Shown piece after piece: positions 1-8,739 of a stretch of DNA of 64,000 nt. Location of the stretch: contig NZ_CP121111.1 in NCBI RefSeq assembly GCF_029625335.1, forward strand, positions 682,001 through 746,000, in the 5' to 3' direction. A program made the position numbers and the translations under genes. The notes under the pieces were generated by a model, which worked only from the letters and a program-made list of their open reading frames with translations, did no database searches and was not told the origin of the DNA. The DNA comes from Flavobacterium nitratireducens. Lineage in GTDB: Bacteria; Bacteroidota; Bacteroidia; Flavobacteriales; Flavobacteriaceae. How positions within the stretch are numbered: position 1 is the first letter of the stretch; each line of letters starts with the position of its first letter.

Positions 1-493
1 CATCTGCGTAAGACAATTTCAAATTAGCTGCTTTAATAGGATCTACATCACCTATCAAATCAGCAACAGTTACATCTGGAGTCGCTAATTTTTCATAAAA
101 ACGTTCACTACGATGCAACCAAGAAATGGGAGTATCATCACCTTTAGCGGCGATAATATCTTTAGCGAAACGAGAAATTGGCAGCAATGGATCGTCATTT
201 ATTTCAGAGCCAGTCACATAAGGAATATACTCATCCAACAATCCTACCATCAATCTAGCCATTCTGGTTTTGGCCTGACCACGAAGACCCAACAAATTTA
301 TATTGTGACGAGATAAAATAGCACGTTCTAACTCAGGTATTACTGTGTTTTCAAAACCATGAATACCATCAAATGTTGCCTCCCCTAATTTAATTTTTTC
401 TCTTAGGTTATCCCTTAATTCGTCTTTAATGCTTTTTGACTGATAACCTGAAGCCTTTAATTCTCCTACTGTTTTTATCTTTTCTATTTTCAT
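1..493 (-). CDS. MoxR/Mg-chelatase-like AAA+ ATPase (partial, C-terminus outside window)
   Basis: The reading frame starts at the ATG complementary to 491-493 and runs off the left edge, so only about the first 164 residues are visible. A Walker A motif, GLRGQAKTR, lies about 70 residues in, after a segment reading ILSRHNINLL. This arrangement is typical of magnesium-chelatase subunit I / MoxR-like AAA+ ATPases. Such ATPases work with a VWA-domain partner to remodel or insert metal into client proteins. The next gene on the same strand encodes a VWA protein, which fits such a pair. The client is unknown. The family call is good; the exact role is inferred. Confidence 0.8.
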   Translation of the reverse strand, partial: MKIEKIKTVGELKASGYQSKSIKDELRDNLREKIKLGEATFDGIHGFENTVIPELERAILSRHNINLLGLRGQAKTRMARLMVGLLDEYIPYVTGSEINDDPLLPISRFAKDIIAAKGDDTPISWLHRSERFYEKLATPDVTVADLIGDVDPIKAANLKLSYAD

Positions 494-508
494 ACTTTTA
501 TTTTTAAC

Positions 509-537
509 CGCAAAGTCCGCAATGCTTTACGCAAAGT
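509..537. repeat. short intergenic direct repeat (CGCAAAGT units)
   Basis: CGCAAAGT occurs at 509-516 and again at 530-537, with a related CGCAAT between them. The repeat sits in the spacer between the AAA ATPase and VWA genes. I recall similar low-information spacers in flavobacterial genomes. No function is visible. Confidence 0.35.
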
Positions 538-579
538 TTTTAAAGTCTACTATCTAAATTCTGCTTTCTGGCTTTTAAT

Positions 580-1698
580 TTACTTAATTCGTTTTTTCCG
601 ATTGGTTTCATAATCTTCAAAAATCATTTCTCCCAAACCTTTTAAACCTGTATAAAATGCTTTCCCCTGATTGGCTTCGGTAAACTTATTTACAAATTTT
701 TGCAAATAGGGATCGCTTGCAATCATAAAAGTAGTGATGGGAATATGTAGTTTTCTGGCTTGTTGCGCCTGAGTATAACATTTATCTACAATGTATTCAT
801 CTAAACCATTACTATTCATGTAATACGAACCATCGCGCTCTCTTACACAACTTGGTTTACCATCGGTAATCATAAAAATTTGTTTGTTTGTATTGCGTTT
901 TCTTCGCAACATGTCCATCGCTAATTGCAAACCTGCAACTGTGTTAGTATGATAAGGACCAACTTTTAAATACGGTAAATCTTTAATGGCAATTGGCCAA
1001 GCATCATTTCCAAAAACCAAAATATCTAAGGTATCTTTCGGATAACGAGTAGTTATCAATTCAGCTAAAGCCATAGCTACTTTTTTGGCAGGGGTAATTC
1101 GGTCTTCTCCATACAAAATCATACTGTGACTAATATCAATCATTAGAACAGTACTCATTTGTGCTTTGAATTGAGAATCTTCGACAATCAAATCATTTTC
1201 TGTCAACATAAAACTCTCGACACCGTTATTGATTTGCGCATTTCGCAAGCTCTCTGTCAATGAAATTCGCTCTAAACTGTCTCCAAAATGAAATTCGCGA
1301 AACTCTCCTGTATGCTCATCACCATTACCTGAGAATTTAGTTTTATGATTACCATTTCCAGAACGTTTTAATTTTCCAAAAATCTGATCTAAAGCTTGTT
1401 GCCGGATGGCTCTTTCGGTTTTAGCTGTAATACCGATTCCAGAAGTCCCATCATCGTTTAGTACTTCTTTGACGTAGCCCTTTTTCTTTAGATCTTCAAT
1501 AAAATCATCAATGGTGTAGTTTTCGTCGGTAAGTTTGTATTCCTTATCCAATTCGCGTAGCCAACTAATCGCTTCATCAAAATCTCCAGAAGTATAGGTG
1601 ATTAATTCTTTGAAAATTTCAAATAATTTATCAAAAGGAGATTGATTTGGCGCCTGATATTGCTTGAAATAGAATCCTTTTTTAATACTTTTTTCCAT
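580..1698 (-). CDS. VWA-domain protein, partner of the AAA ATPase
   Basis: The product is 372 residues. The C-terminal half is a von Willebrand A domain: a MIDAS-like DISHS follows the strand TVLMIDIS, and MITDGKPS gives the later MIDAS region. The N-terminal half is charged and shows no motif I recognise. VWA proteins of this kind (CoxE/BatA-like) act with MoxR-type ATPases as metal-dependent adaptor modules. It lies just upstream, in transcription order, of the ATPase at the left edge, on the same strand with an 86-bp spacer, so co-transcription is likely. The client of the pair cannot be read from the sequence. Confidence 0.8.
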   Translation of the reverse strand: MEKSIKKGFYFKQYQAPNQSPFDKLFEIFKELITYTSGDFDEAISWLRELDKEYKLTDENYTIDDFIEDLKKKGYVKEVLNDDGTSGIGITAKTERAIRQQALDQIFGKLKRSGNGNHKTKFSGNGDEHTGEFREFHFGDSLERISLTESLRNAQINNGVESFMLTENDLIVEDSQFKAQMSTVLMIDISHSMILYGEDRITPAKKVAMALAELITTRYPKDTLDILVFGNDAWPIAIKDLPYLKVGPYHTNTVAGLQLAMDMLRRKRNTNKQIFMITDGKPSCVRERDGSYYMNSNGLDEYIVDKCYTQAQQARKLHIPITTFMIASDPYLQKFVNKFTEANQGKAFYTGLKGLGEMIFEDYETNRKKRIK

Positions 1699-1821
1699 AA
1701 TCTTTAAAATTACATCATTTTAAAGAGCACGTCAAACAAACAATTATTAATTTTTAGTTAAAAGAAATTCAATTAAAAAGGAAGTCAATTTCGACTGGTA
1801 AAAACAAAAATTAAAAAAATA

Positions 1822-2199
1822 TCATTCATAATATTCCCCATCAACATAATACCAAATTCCGTTTTCCTGAACAAAAGTGGAAAATTCATGATGAATATGT
1901 TGCTTTTTATTTGAATCCAAATAATACGCTTTGAATTCGACTGTAGTGGCTGTTACATTTAGAATTTCTAATTTTTGCCACTGATTAGAAGTTGCCCAAA
2001 GCAAAATATCTGATTTTGAATGTAAGTCTCTTTGAGAAACATGAGTAGTTTCAATCAGATAATCTGCTTGATGGGTAGCATAAGCACTGTATCGAGAACG
2101 CATTAAGGCTTCTGCAGAAGTGGCTCTTTTTTCACCCTTAATAAAAGGAGCACAACAATCTTGAAAAGCTTTTTCAGAATTACAATAACATAAATTCAT
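1822..2199 (-). CDS. YchJ-like protein with SEC-C-type zinc motif
   Basis: This is a 125-residue protein. The N-terminus carries CYCNSEKAFQDCC, a SEC-C-like zinc-binding cluster. It is followed by the conserved EALMRSRYSAYA segment and an NTF2-like body (WQKLEI, VEFKAYY, WYYVDG). This is the arrangement of the YchJ/UPF0225 family, whose biochemical role is not established. It lies 10 bp downstream of a 76-residue ORF on the same strand, so the two are probably co-transcribed. Its length matches the family. Confidence 0.82.
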   Translation of the reverse strand: MNLCYCNSEKAFQDCCAPFIKGEKRATSAEALMRSRYSAYATHQADYLIETTHVSQRDLHSKSDILLWATSNQWQKLEILNVTATTVEFKAYYLDSNKKQHIHHEFSTFVQENGIWYYVDGEYYE

Positions 2200-2209
2200 C
2201 TTTCACTTT

Positions 2210-2440
2210 TTATATATGTCCATTAAGTGCTACTATTTTTTGATGCAATTGATTCAATAAAACCTGGTATTTACTAATTTCTACTAAATCTTCATCTTCA
2301 TCACTAGTGTCTAATAAATCATCTAACAACTCACTCACATCGACTAATTTATTATTAGCATCTTTAGCATTTTTTGCAGCAATTAAATCTATTATTTCTT
2401 GAACATCCACTTTTAAAGAAGCGTATTTATCGTTTTCCAT
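2210..2440 (-). CDS. small acidic conserved-type hypothetical protein
   Basis: This is a 76-residue acidic, predicted all-helical protein with an Asp/Glu-rich stretch (DTSDEDEDLVE). I see no signal peptide, membrane segment or recognised motif. It sits between the small basic ORF at 2446-2595 and the YchJ-like gene, all on the minus strand with gaps of 5 to 9 bp. This spacing suggests one short operon. Function unknown. Confidence 0.6.
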   Translation of the reverse strand: MENDKYASLKVDVQEIIDLIAAKNAKDANNKLVDVSELLDDLLDTSDEDEDLVEISKYQVLLNQLHQKIVALNGHI

Positions 2441-2445
2441 TTTTA

Positions 2446-2595
2446 TTAATTTTCTTCGTTCTTATTTTCATTAAACTTCTTGACAATTTCTTTCAGCTTT
2501 TCTTTTCTAAGTATTTCGGCTTGCTTGGCTTTTGCCTGAGCCTTATGAAGCTTGTCATTGTGTTTTTTTATATTCTTTTCATTATTTCTTCCCAT
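2446..2595 (-). CDS. small basic protein, 49 residues
   Basis: An ATG (complement of 2593-2595) opens a 49-codon frame ending in TAA at 2446-2448. The product is highly charged and Lys-rich, e.g. KAQAKAKQAEILRKEKLKE, and should form a single long helix. It ends 5 bp before the start of the next minus-strand gene, which supports translation as the first gene of a three-gene unit. The opposite-strand frame here is longer but has a hydrophobic, low-complexity product typical of a shadow. Function unknown. Confidence 0.55.
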   Translation of the reverse strand: MGRNNEKNIKKHNDKLHKAQAKAKQAEILRKEKLKEIVKKFNENKNEEN

Positions 2596-2853
2596 AATTT
2601 TATCGTATTTACAATAACATATTTTTCATAAAAAAAATTCTACGTTTTAAAACAGCAGACAAAGTTCATCAATTTAAAATTGAATTTTCAATTAAATTGT
2701 AAAAATATAAGAAAAAATATTAAAGAATTTGTGCAAAAAAAAAAAACAATTTTAGTTATATTTACGTAAAAAATCTATTTTCTAATTCATAGAAAAACAT
2801 AAAGAAACCATGTTATTTTACTCACTTTTTTCAAGTTCTAATACTTTAAATAT

Positions 2854-2861
2854 TAACTTTG
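2854..2861 (+). promoter_or_regulatory. -7 promoter box for the sensor kinase
   Basis: TAACTTTG matches the Bacteroidota -7 consensus TAnnTTTG and lies 73 bp before the kinase ATG. I see no convincing -33 TTTG. The rest of the 339-bp gap from 2596 to 2934 is AT-rich and shows no gene or clear hairpin. Confidence 0.5.
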
Positions 2862-2934
2862 CGTTTTTAATCTACTTATTATAAATTTCATCTCAAAAAA
2901 TAAAAAACGGTAAAAATTAGATTATTCCAGTAAA

Positions 2935-5292
2935 ATGAAAAGATTATCATTAACAAAAATAAAATGGCTAACTATAAAACCAAAACTAACAGGGGTTTTA
3001 GCTTGTCTATTTTTTTTCATTATCTTTTCTCTAATCATCTTCCAACAATATCAATTATCAAAAAAATCTAAGTATGATACTATGTATGCTAAATTAAAGA
3101 GTATACATAAAAGCATCGAAAAGTCTTTAGAAAATAAATATGTTGATGCTTTGATGCTTGCACTTTGCATTAACGACGAAGGAAAACCAAATAATTTTGA
3201 AGCTATTGGACAACAAATACTAGCTTCTGATCCTAACATTGATGCGATTCAATTAATTCCCAATGGAGTTATTAAATATACTTATCCACAAAAGGGAAAT
3301 GAAGCGGCAACAGGTATTAATATTTTAAAAAATAAAAAAAACCGTTACGAAGCATTAAAAACTATACAAACTAGAAAAATGTATTTTGCAGGACCATTTG
3401 AACTGAAACAGGGCGGTTTAGGCATTTTAGGAAGAATAGCTATTTACAAAAACAACAAGTTTTGGGGTTTCTCAGCTATACTTATTCGCTTACAAACGTT
3501 TTTTGACAATCCTGACATAAAAAAATTAGATAATTCTAAATATACTTTTGTATTCTCAAAAATCAATCCAATTACTCAGAAAGAAACTTTTTTTACAAAT
3601 ACAAAACAGAATAAAGAAATAGACATAAAAAACGCTATTACCTCCTATATTGACGCGGGCGATTGGAAACTTTACCTCATAGATAACAAACCAAATGAGT
3701 TTGTTTTGCCATTTGCAACACATACTATTTTAGCTTTGTTTTTATCCATATTAATAGGTTATTTAACTACTTCTTTTTTTAAAAAACCAGCTGAACTAGA
3801 AATTTTACTGCAAGAACAAACAGATAAACTTTTAAAAAATGAAATAAAATTTAAAAGTATATTTGACCATGCCGCACTTGGAATTACCTACGTAGATACT
3901 TTAACTGGAAAATTTTCAGAAGTAAATAAAAAATTCTGCGAAATGACAGGCTACACTAATGATGAATTAAAAAATTTAGATCTTTTTAAACTAATTCATC
4001 CAGATGATATTAACATATCTTTAGAGTATTTAGATAAACTAATCAAAGGAAAAATAAAAGAATACACCATTGAAAAACGATTTATAAGTAAACTTGGAAA
4101 AACAATCTGTGTCAATATAACGGTTTCATCGCTTTGGAAAGAAGGAGAAACACCTACAAACCATATCGTTGTTATTGAAGATATTACTAAAAGAAAAGAA
4201 ACAGAACGAATCATCAATGAATCTCAAATCAGAATTGAATCTCTAATCAACACCGTTGATGGAATTGTTTGGGAATGTGATGCTAAAACACTAAACTTTA
4301 ATTTTATCAGTAAAAAAGTAGAAAGTATTTTAGGTTATACTTCTGAAGAATGGATTAACACCCCTAAATTTTGGCCTAACCACATTTATCATAAAGATCG
4401 TGAAACAGCCTTAAACTTTTGCATGTCAAAAACCGCTGCAAAATTAAATCATGATTTTGAGTATCGTATGGTTGCAAAAGATGGAAGAATTATTTGGTTT
4501 AAAGATATTGTTAATGTCATCGTTCTTAATGACGAAGCTGTAAGTTTGCGAGGGATTATGATTGACATTACAAAAAACAAGGAAATTGAAAAGGATTTAA
4601 ACAATTCATTCAATTTAGTTAGTGAACAAAATAAAAGATTGTTGAATTTTTCATACATAGTATCACATAATTTAAGAACACACACGAGTAATATAGCTTC
4701 AATCGTTGATTTGATTGAAACCTCCGATTCAGAAGAAGAAAAAGAAGAGATGGTTCAGTTGTTAAAATCAGTTTCCGATTCTTTAAACGAAACAATGCTG
4801 AACTTAAATGAAATTGTTAATATTCAAACCAATGTTGATATTGTAACTGAAAAAGTAAACTTAAAGCAATATATTGATAATACCTTAACCGTTTTGTCTG
4901 ACCAAATTCAATTAAAAGGTGTAAAAATAATTTCAAATATCGATAAAGAAGTAGAATTCATTTACAATCCTGCCTATTTAGAAAGCATCTTGTATAATTT
5001 AATTTCGAATGCCATCAGATACAGTCATCACGAAAGACATCCTATCATTCAAATTGACAGTTATGTAGAAGGTAAAAATACGGTTCTAAAAATTTCTGAT
5101 AATGGAATTGGGATAGACCTTGACAAAAATGGTCATAAAATTTTTGGAATGTATAAAAAATTCAGCACCCACAAAGATTCTAAAGGAATTGGTTTATTCA
5201 TTACAAAAAATCAAATTGATGCTATGGGAGGAAATATAACTGTAGAGAGCGAACCCAATTTAGGAACAACTTTTAAAGTATTTATAGCATGA
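2935..5292 (+). CDS. CHASE/PAS sensor histidine kinase
   Basis: This is a 785-residue membrane sensor kinase. One membrane helix lies at about 17-37 and a second at about 260-280. They bracket an extracytoplasmic CHASE-like sensor region (DPNIDAIQLIPNGVIKY, then GGLGILGRIAIY). Two PAS/PAC modules follow at about 300-420 and 430-555; the first contains KFCEMTGYT and the second ILGYTSEEW. The HisKA-type dimerisation helix carries the phospho-accepting His in YIVSHNLRTH near residue 577. The ATPase domain shows an N-box (LISNAIRYS) and G-boxes (ISDNGIGID, SKGIGLFI). The stop codon overlaps the ATG of the response regulator by ATGA, so the two are translationally coupled. The ligand is unknown. 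Confidence 0.92.
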   Translation: MKRLSLTKIKWLTIKPKLTGVLACLFFFIIFSLIIFQQYQLSKKSKYDTMYAKLKSIHKSIEKSLENKYVDALMLALCINDEGKPNNFEAIGQQILASDPNIDAIQLIPNGVIKYTYPQKGNEAATGINILKNKKNRYEALKTIQTRKMYFAGPFELKQGGLGILGRIAIYKNNKFWGFSAILIRLQTFFDNPDIKKLDNSKYTFVFSKINPITQKETFFTNTKQNKEIDIKNAITSYIDAGDWKLYLIDNKPNEFVLPFATHTILALFLSILIGYLTTSFFKKPAELEILLQEQTDKLLKNEIKFKSIFDHAALGITYVDTLTGKFSEVNKKFCEMTGYTNDELKNLDLFKLIHPDDINISLEYLDKLIKGKIKEYTIEKRFISKLGKTICVNITVSSLWKEGETPTNHIVVIEDITKRKETERIINESQIRIESLINTVDGIVWECDAKTLNFNFISKKVESILGYTSEEWINTPKFWPNHIYHKDRETALNFCMSKTAAKLNHDFEYRMVAKDGRIIWFKDIVNVIVLNDEAVSLRGIMIDITKNKEIEKDLNNSFNLVSEQNKRLLNFSYIVSHNLRTHTSNIASIVDLIETSDSEEEKEEMVQLLKSVSDSLNETMLNLNEIVNIQTNVDIVTEKVNLKQYIDNTLTVLSDQIQLKGVKIISNIDKEVEFIYNPAYLESILYNLISNAIRYSHHERHPIIQIDSYVEGKNTVLKISDNGIGIDLDKNGHKIFGMYKKFSTHKDSKGIGLFITKNQIDAMGGNITVESEPNLGTTFKVFIA

Positions 5293-5682
5293 TTGGAAAA
5301 AAAATTTGGATCATAGATGATGACCCTATCTACCAAATCATCATGAAAAAAGTTGTAATCAAATCTAATTTGTTTACAATCATTCAATCCTATAACAATG
5401 GAAAAGAAGCTATTGAATCATTAAAAAAATATAAGTAGTAATGAACCATTTCCCGATATCATACTCTTAGATATCGAAATGCCTGTACTGGATGGTTGGG
5501 GATTTATGGATGAAATTGCGCATTTAAAAGAACAAATTAACTCAAAACTCAACATCTATATTTCAAGCTCCTCAATTGCAATTGAAGATAGAGAAAGGGC
5601 AAAAAACAATCCTAATATTTTAGGTTATACGTGCAAACCAATTAGTCTAGAAGATTTAAAAAAATCACAACAACTTAATTAG
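5289..5682 (+). pseudogene. single-domain response regulator, disrupted by a +1 frameshift near 5433
   Basis: The gene starts at ATG 5289, overlapping the kinase stop. The first frame reads IWIIDDDPIYQ (acidic pocket) but ends at TAG 5436-5438 after 49 residues. The next frame continues without a gap: EPFPDIILLDIEMPVLDG contains the phospho-acceptor Asp, and CKPIS contains the conserved Lys. Removing one A at about 5433 joins the halves as ...KKY-SSNEPFPD... and restores a receiver domain of about 130 residues with every key residue. As written, the phosphorelay partner is not made. The lesion may be real or an assembly error. No output domain is present, as in CheY/Rcp1-like regulators paired with PAS kinases. 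Confidence 0.85.
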
Positions 5683-6235
5683 AAAGTTTCTCAGCAACCT
5701 CACGTTTAATACAATCTAAACTTTTATTGCTATTAATTAATTCTTCAATAATTAAAGATCGTAAAAGTGTTATGTCGTCACATTCAAAATGATTTGCCCA
5801 AGAAGTAAGTTCTATAATATTTCGAACTTGCTTAATTCTTTTAGTAGTTTCCTGACTGGTTCTTAACAGCTTTTTTTGATTATAGTTAGGATTTAATTTA
5901 TGCTGATAACTGACTGTATTTTTAACATAATCCATCTCTAAATAGTACAATTTATCTGTGTTATTGTCCGGATAAAAACAATCCCATTTTGCAAATCCTA
6001 TTTTAATTTTACTAGCCGTTTCAGGTTCCAGAGGAATCAATCGCCACTTGCTATTAGCTAATCGTCCCCAATGATTTGAAACTCGATACATGCCTACCTT
6101 TGAATAGTAATAACTACTCCCCGATTTACTTTCAAATTGTTTTTTCAATCCATTTATAGCCTCCGGAAGTACTTCATCAAAAATACAAAAGGTATTTTTA
6201 AATGAATTGGGATGTGGTTTATAATCTTTTTGCAT
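5675..6235 (-). CDS. conserved-type hypothetical protein
   Basis: No family is recognised. The 186-residue product is soluble, with several aromatic and basic segments (SSYYYSKVGMYRVSN, KIGFAKWDCFYPDN) and a helical C-terminus. I chose the ATG at 6233-6235 over an ATG nine codons upstream because a TATCTTTG promoter box lies inside the longer version, 5 nt before the chosen start. The 3' end overlaps the response regulator by 8 bp in convergent orientation. Confidence 0.6.
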   Translation of the reverse strand: MQKDYKPHPNSFKNTFCIFDEVLPEAINGLKKQFESKSGSSYYYSKVGMYRVSNHWGRLANSKWRLIPLEPETASKIKIGFAKWDCFYPDNNTDKLYYLEMDYVKNTVSYQHKLNPNYNQKKLLRTSQETTKRIKQVRNIIELTSWANHFECDDITLLRSLIIEELINSNKSLDCIKREVAEKLSN

Positions 6236-6240
6236 AATTG

Positions 6241-6248
6241 CAAAGATA
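6241..6248 (-). promoter_or_regulatory. -7 promoter box (minus strand) for the 5675-6235 gene
   Basis: On the minus strand this reads TATCTTTG, a perfect TAnnTTTG box. Its last base is 5 nt before the chosen ATG, so the transcript would be nearly leaderless. Confidence 0.5.
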
Positions 6249-6289
6249 CTTAGATTGCTCAAAACAGCCTAAAGCCAAGATTAAATGAT

Positions 6290-6297
6290 TAACTTTG
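6290..6297 (+). promoter_or_regulatory. -7 promoter box for the 81-residue gene
   Basis: TAACTTTG fits TAnnTTTG and lies 23 bp before the ATG at 6321. No clear -33 element at normal spacing. Confidence 0.5.
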
Positions 6298-6320
6298 CCT
6301 AAATTTTTAAAAAAAATAGG

Positions 6321-6566
6321 ATGACTAAATCTTCAGAAGAAAAAATGTTGCAAAAAGGAATATTTACAGGAGTTATTGAACAAGATGAAAACAACAACTT
6401 TTTTTGTGGAGAATACCTACTAGATTATAAAATGGTTCAGACTAAATTTAGCATTGGTGATTGGATTACTATAAAATCGGTTATAGAAAACCCAAGTGAT
6501 ATTAGTTTCAAAAAGTATCCTAAAAAGTCTAAAAACTTCGATAAAGCAAATAACAAACCAGAATAA
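6321..6566 (+). CDS. small hypothetical protein, 81 residues
   Basis: The product is soluble. The middle contains short beta-prone segments (GIFTGVIEQDENNNFFCGEY, IGDWITIKSV) and the tail is Lys/Asn-rich and probably disordered. No motif, signal peptide or membrane helix is visible. It has its own -7 box. Function unknown. Confidence 0.55.
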   Translation: MTKSSEEKMLQKGIFTGVIEQDENNNFFCGEYLLDYKMVQTKFSIGDWITIKSVIENPSDISFKKYPKKSKNFDKANNKPE

Positions 6567-6649
6567 TAAATACTGATAATCTGCATTTTAACTGCTAAAA
6601 AACTTTTTTTTGTTTTTTTTAATCATAAAGTGAAAACTTAAAAAAAGTG

Positions 6650-6657
6650 TACCTTTG
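6650..6657 (+). promoter_or_regulatory. -7 promoter box for the J-domain gene
   Basis: TACCTTTG fits TAnnTTTG and lies 71 bp before the ATG at 6729, implying a 5' UTR of about 65 nt. Confidence 0.5.
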
Positions 6658-6728
6658 CAAAAAAATTGTCGACATGGAAAGTAAACATAATTGCTTTCTA
6701 ACTAATAGACAAGTAGTTACCTAAATTT

Positions 6729-7169
6729 ATGAAAAAAATAGTTGAATACCGTAAGCTTTTAAATGTTGATAAAACTGTACAGCTAAAAGAATTGAAAACC
6801 ATTTATCGTAATGCGATGAAAGAATCACATCCAGATAAATTTCAAGGAGATGAAGCTGGTTTGAAAGCTGCTGAAGAGAATAGTAAAAAAATCATTGAAG
6901 CTTACCACTTTTTAGTAAGTATTAATCCTGAAACTATCAAAGCTAATTTACCTGAATATCAAGAAACAATTGCTACAGCTACAGTTACTGATTACAAGTT
7001 TGAAGAAGCAAGATTAATTGTAAATTTCTCTAACGGTAGCGTTTATGAATACATTAGTGTTCCTAAAGCAACTTACATCAAAATGGTAAATGCTGACTCT
7101 CCAGCAAGATTTGCTAAAAGACATATTTTTAACGCATTTCCATACAGAAAAGTTACTAATCAAGATTAA
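6729..7169 (+). CDS. J-domain-like / KTSC-domain fusion protein
   Basis: The product is 146 residues. The first 70 resemble a DnaJ J-domain: YRKLLNVDK, then a helix and the diagnostic HPD in KESHPDKF, then a second long helix ending AYHFL. The C-terminal 65 resemble a KTSC domain (ARLIVNFSNGSVYEYISVP ... SPARFAKRHIF). The HPD motif is what stimulates Hsp70 ATPase in true J-proteins, and KTSC domains are small and poorly characterised. There is no zinc finger or client-binding domain, so this is not DnaJ itself. The gene stands alone, with its own promoter and a strong terminator. Confidence 0.75.
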   Translation: MKKIVEYRKLLNVDKTVQLKELKTIYRNAMKESHPDKFQGDEAGLKAAEENSKKIIEAYHFLVSINPETIKANLPEYQETIATATVTDYKFEEARLIVNFSNGSVYEYISVPKATYIKMVNADSPARFAKRHIFNAFPYRKVTNQD

Positions 7170-7190
7170 TTAAATTAATCTACACCAATA

Positions 7191-7224
7191 AAAAAGCCAG
7201 TAAAAAATAATTTACTGGCTTTTT
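7191..7224. terminator. bidirectional intrinsic terminator
   Basis: A 14-bp perfect stem (AAAAAGCCAGTAAA / TTTACTGGCTTTTT) lies between two convergent genes and gives a T-tract on both strands. Confidence 0.85.
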
Positions 7225-7241
7225 ACTTTGTATACCAAGGT

Positions 7242-7934
7242 TTACTCCAATATAAAATTAACACTCACATTAGAAACTATAGTAATTTCTCCTGCAGCTA
7301 ATGTTCCTCTTGGGGCTGCATCGCTTTCCATAGCTCCGATTGTTTTAAATCGAGCAAAAACAGGTTGTGGATTATAACTTTGTGTATTATCTGTAATAGA
7401 CATTGCTTTGCCTACTTTTTGTCCTAAAACTGAAACATAATCTTCAGCTTTATGCTTAGCTTCTTTCATGGCTAATTTTCTAGCTTCTGATTCATATTGT
7501 GCTAGTTTAGACGACTGAAATACTACATTATCAATTCGATTTACGCCCTGATTTACCAAACCTTCCATTAATTCATCGTATTTATTTAAATCTCTAACTG
7601 TGATTTCAATAGTTTGAGTAGCATTATAAGTCGTTTTCTTTTTTTCATAATCATATTGCGGATTTAGATTTACACGTTGTGTTCTAAAATCGGTTGGGGC
7701 AAAATTCATTTTTTTGATAAGCTTTAAAACCGCTTCAATTTTAGTATCATTTTCCTTTTTAACCTCTTTGGCTACATTTCCTCTGGTCTCAACTGAAACC
7801 GTAATTAAGGCTTCATCTGGAATAAATTTTACTTTTCCTTCACCCGAAACTGCTATTTGAGGAATTTGTTTTATTTCTTGTCCATAAGACAAAGTCATAA
7901 ACATAACTGCTAGTACTACTATTGATCTTTTCAT
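7242..7934 (-). CDS. secreted SIMPL (DUF541) domain protein
   Basis: The product is 230 residues with an N-terminal signal peptide ending near SYGQE. The body has the DUF541/SIMPL pattern: VSGEGKVKFIPDEALITVSV, then a QTIEITVRDLNKYDELM segment and the C-terminal strand ITIVSNVSVNF. The family (BP26/OMP28-like) is periplasmic or outer-membrane associated and forms ring assemblies; its function is not settled. The rhomboid gene lies 49 bp upstream on the same strand. Confidence 0.88.
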   Translation of the reverse strand: MKRSIVVLAVMFMTLSYGQEIKQIPQIAVSGEGKVKFIPDEALITVSVETRGNVAKEVKKENDTKIEAVLKLIKKMNFAPTDFRTQRVNLNPQYDYEKKKTTYNATQTIEITVRDLNKYDELMEGLVNQGVNRIDNVVFQSSKLAQYESEARKLAMKEAKHKAEDYVSVLGQKVGKAMSITDNTQSYNPQPVFARFKTIGAMESDAAPRGTLAAGEITIVSNVSVNFILE

Positions 7935-7983
7935 TTTTATATCTTTTTTTAAATTTTCTAAATGATAGTCAAAAGTTGTGCCA

Positions 7984-8622
7984 CTAAAGCTTCTTTAATT
8001 TTATTAAAATAAAAAGAATTACAATAGGAATGGCTAACAAACTGACCATCAAAGGATGTAAAACAATTAAATTTGGATAAAATAATAAGGTAATCAAATA
8101 GCCACCTATAGCTCCTCCAAAATGAGCCGTATGTCCTATTCCATCATTCTTTGCACGCATTCCATAAATCGAATATAATAAATACAAAATTCCAAATACA
8201 TAAGCTGGCATTGGAATGATAAAAAAGATACCTAACATCATATCTGGCTCTAATAAAATAGCCGAATACAAAACACCTGTAACAGCTCCAGAAGCTCCAA
8301 TTGCTCTATAATTATATTCGTTTTTATGAATAGCCAATGTGAGCAAACTTCCAAAAATTAAACTCGAGAAATAGATAATCACAAACATCAAATTGCCCAA
8401 ATAAGCACTTACAACTGGAGCAAAAAAATAAAGCGTTATCATATTAAAGATCAAATGACCTAAATCGGCATGGAGGAATCCTGAAGTTAACATTCGGAGT
8501 TGTTCACCTGATCGAATACTTCCTACGTGAAATTCATATTTTCTAAAAAAAGAATAGTCATTAAAACCTTTGTAACTAAAGAGGACATTGGCTAGTATTA
8601 TGGCAATCAAAAATGTATTCAT
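7984..8622 (-). CDS. rhomboid-family intramembrane serine protease
   Basis: This is a 212-residue polytopic membrane protein with about six helices. The catalytic Ser lies in AIGASGAVTG (GxSG) and the catalytic His in HTAHFGGAIGGY, both inside predicted helices. HADLGHLIFNM matches the conserved HxxxxHxxxN region. The dyad is complete, so activity is expected. It cleaves membrane proteins within the bilayer; the substrate is unknown. It may be co-transcribed with the SIMPL gene. Confidence 0.92.
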   Translation of the reverse strand: MNTFLIAIILANVLFSYKGFNDYSFFRKYEFHVGSIRSGEQLRMLTSGFLHADLGHLIFNMITLYFFAPVVSAYLGNLMFVIIYFSSLIFGSLLTLAIHKNEYNYRAIGASGAVTGVLYSAILLEPDMMLGIFFIIPMPAYVFGILYLLYSIYGMRAKNDGIGHTAHFGGAIGGYLITLLFYPNLIVLHPLMVSLLAIPIVILFILIKLKKL

Positions 8623-8713
8623 ATTAAATTTTTATTAGTAGGGTAAATATAAGAATTACTATAGTTGCAAGGTCTAACAAGAGACACTTTATTATGGTTA
8701 TTCATTTTTAACT

Positions 8714-8721
8714 TATATTTG
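8714..8721 (+). promoter_or_regulatory. -7 promoter box for the lipid A acyltransferase
   Basis: TATATTTG fits TAnnTTTG. It lies 18 bp before ATG 8740, inside an upstream TTG-initiated extension of the frame. This is the reason for choosing the ATG. Confidence 0.6.
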
Positions 8722-8739
8722 CTCCATAAAAATATCGGC

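Noticed and set aside
2374..2631. 85-codon hydrophobic plus-strand frame
   Set aside because: It is antisense to two small charged minus-strand ORFs that fit an operon.
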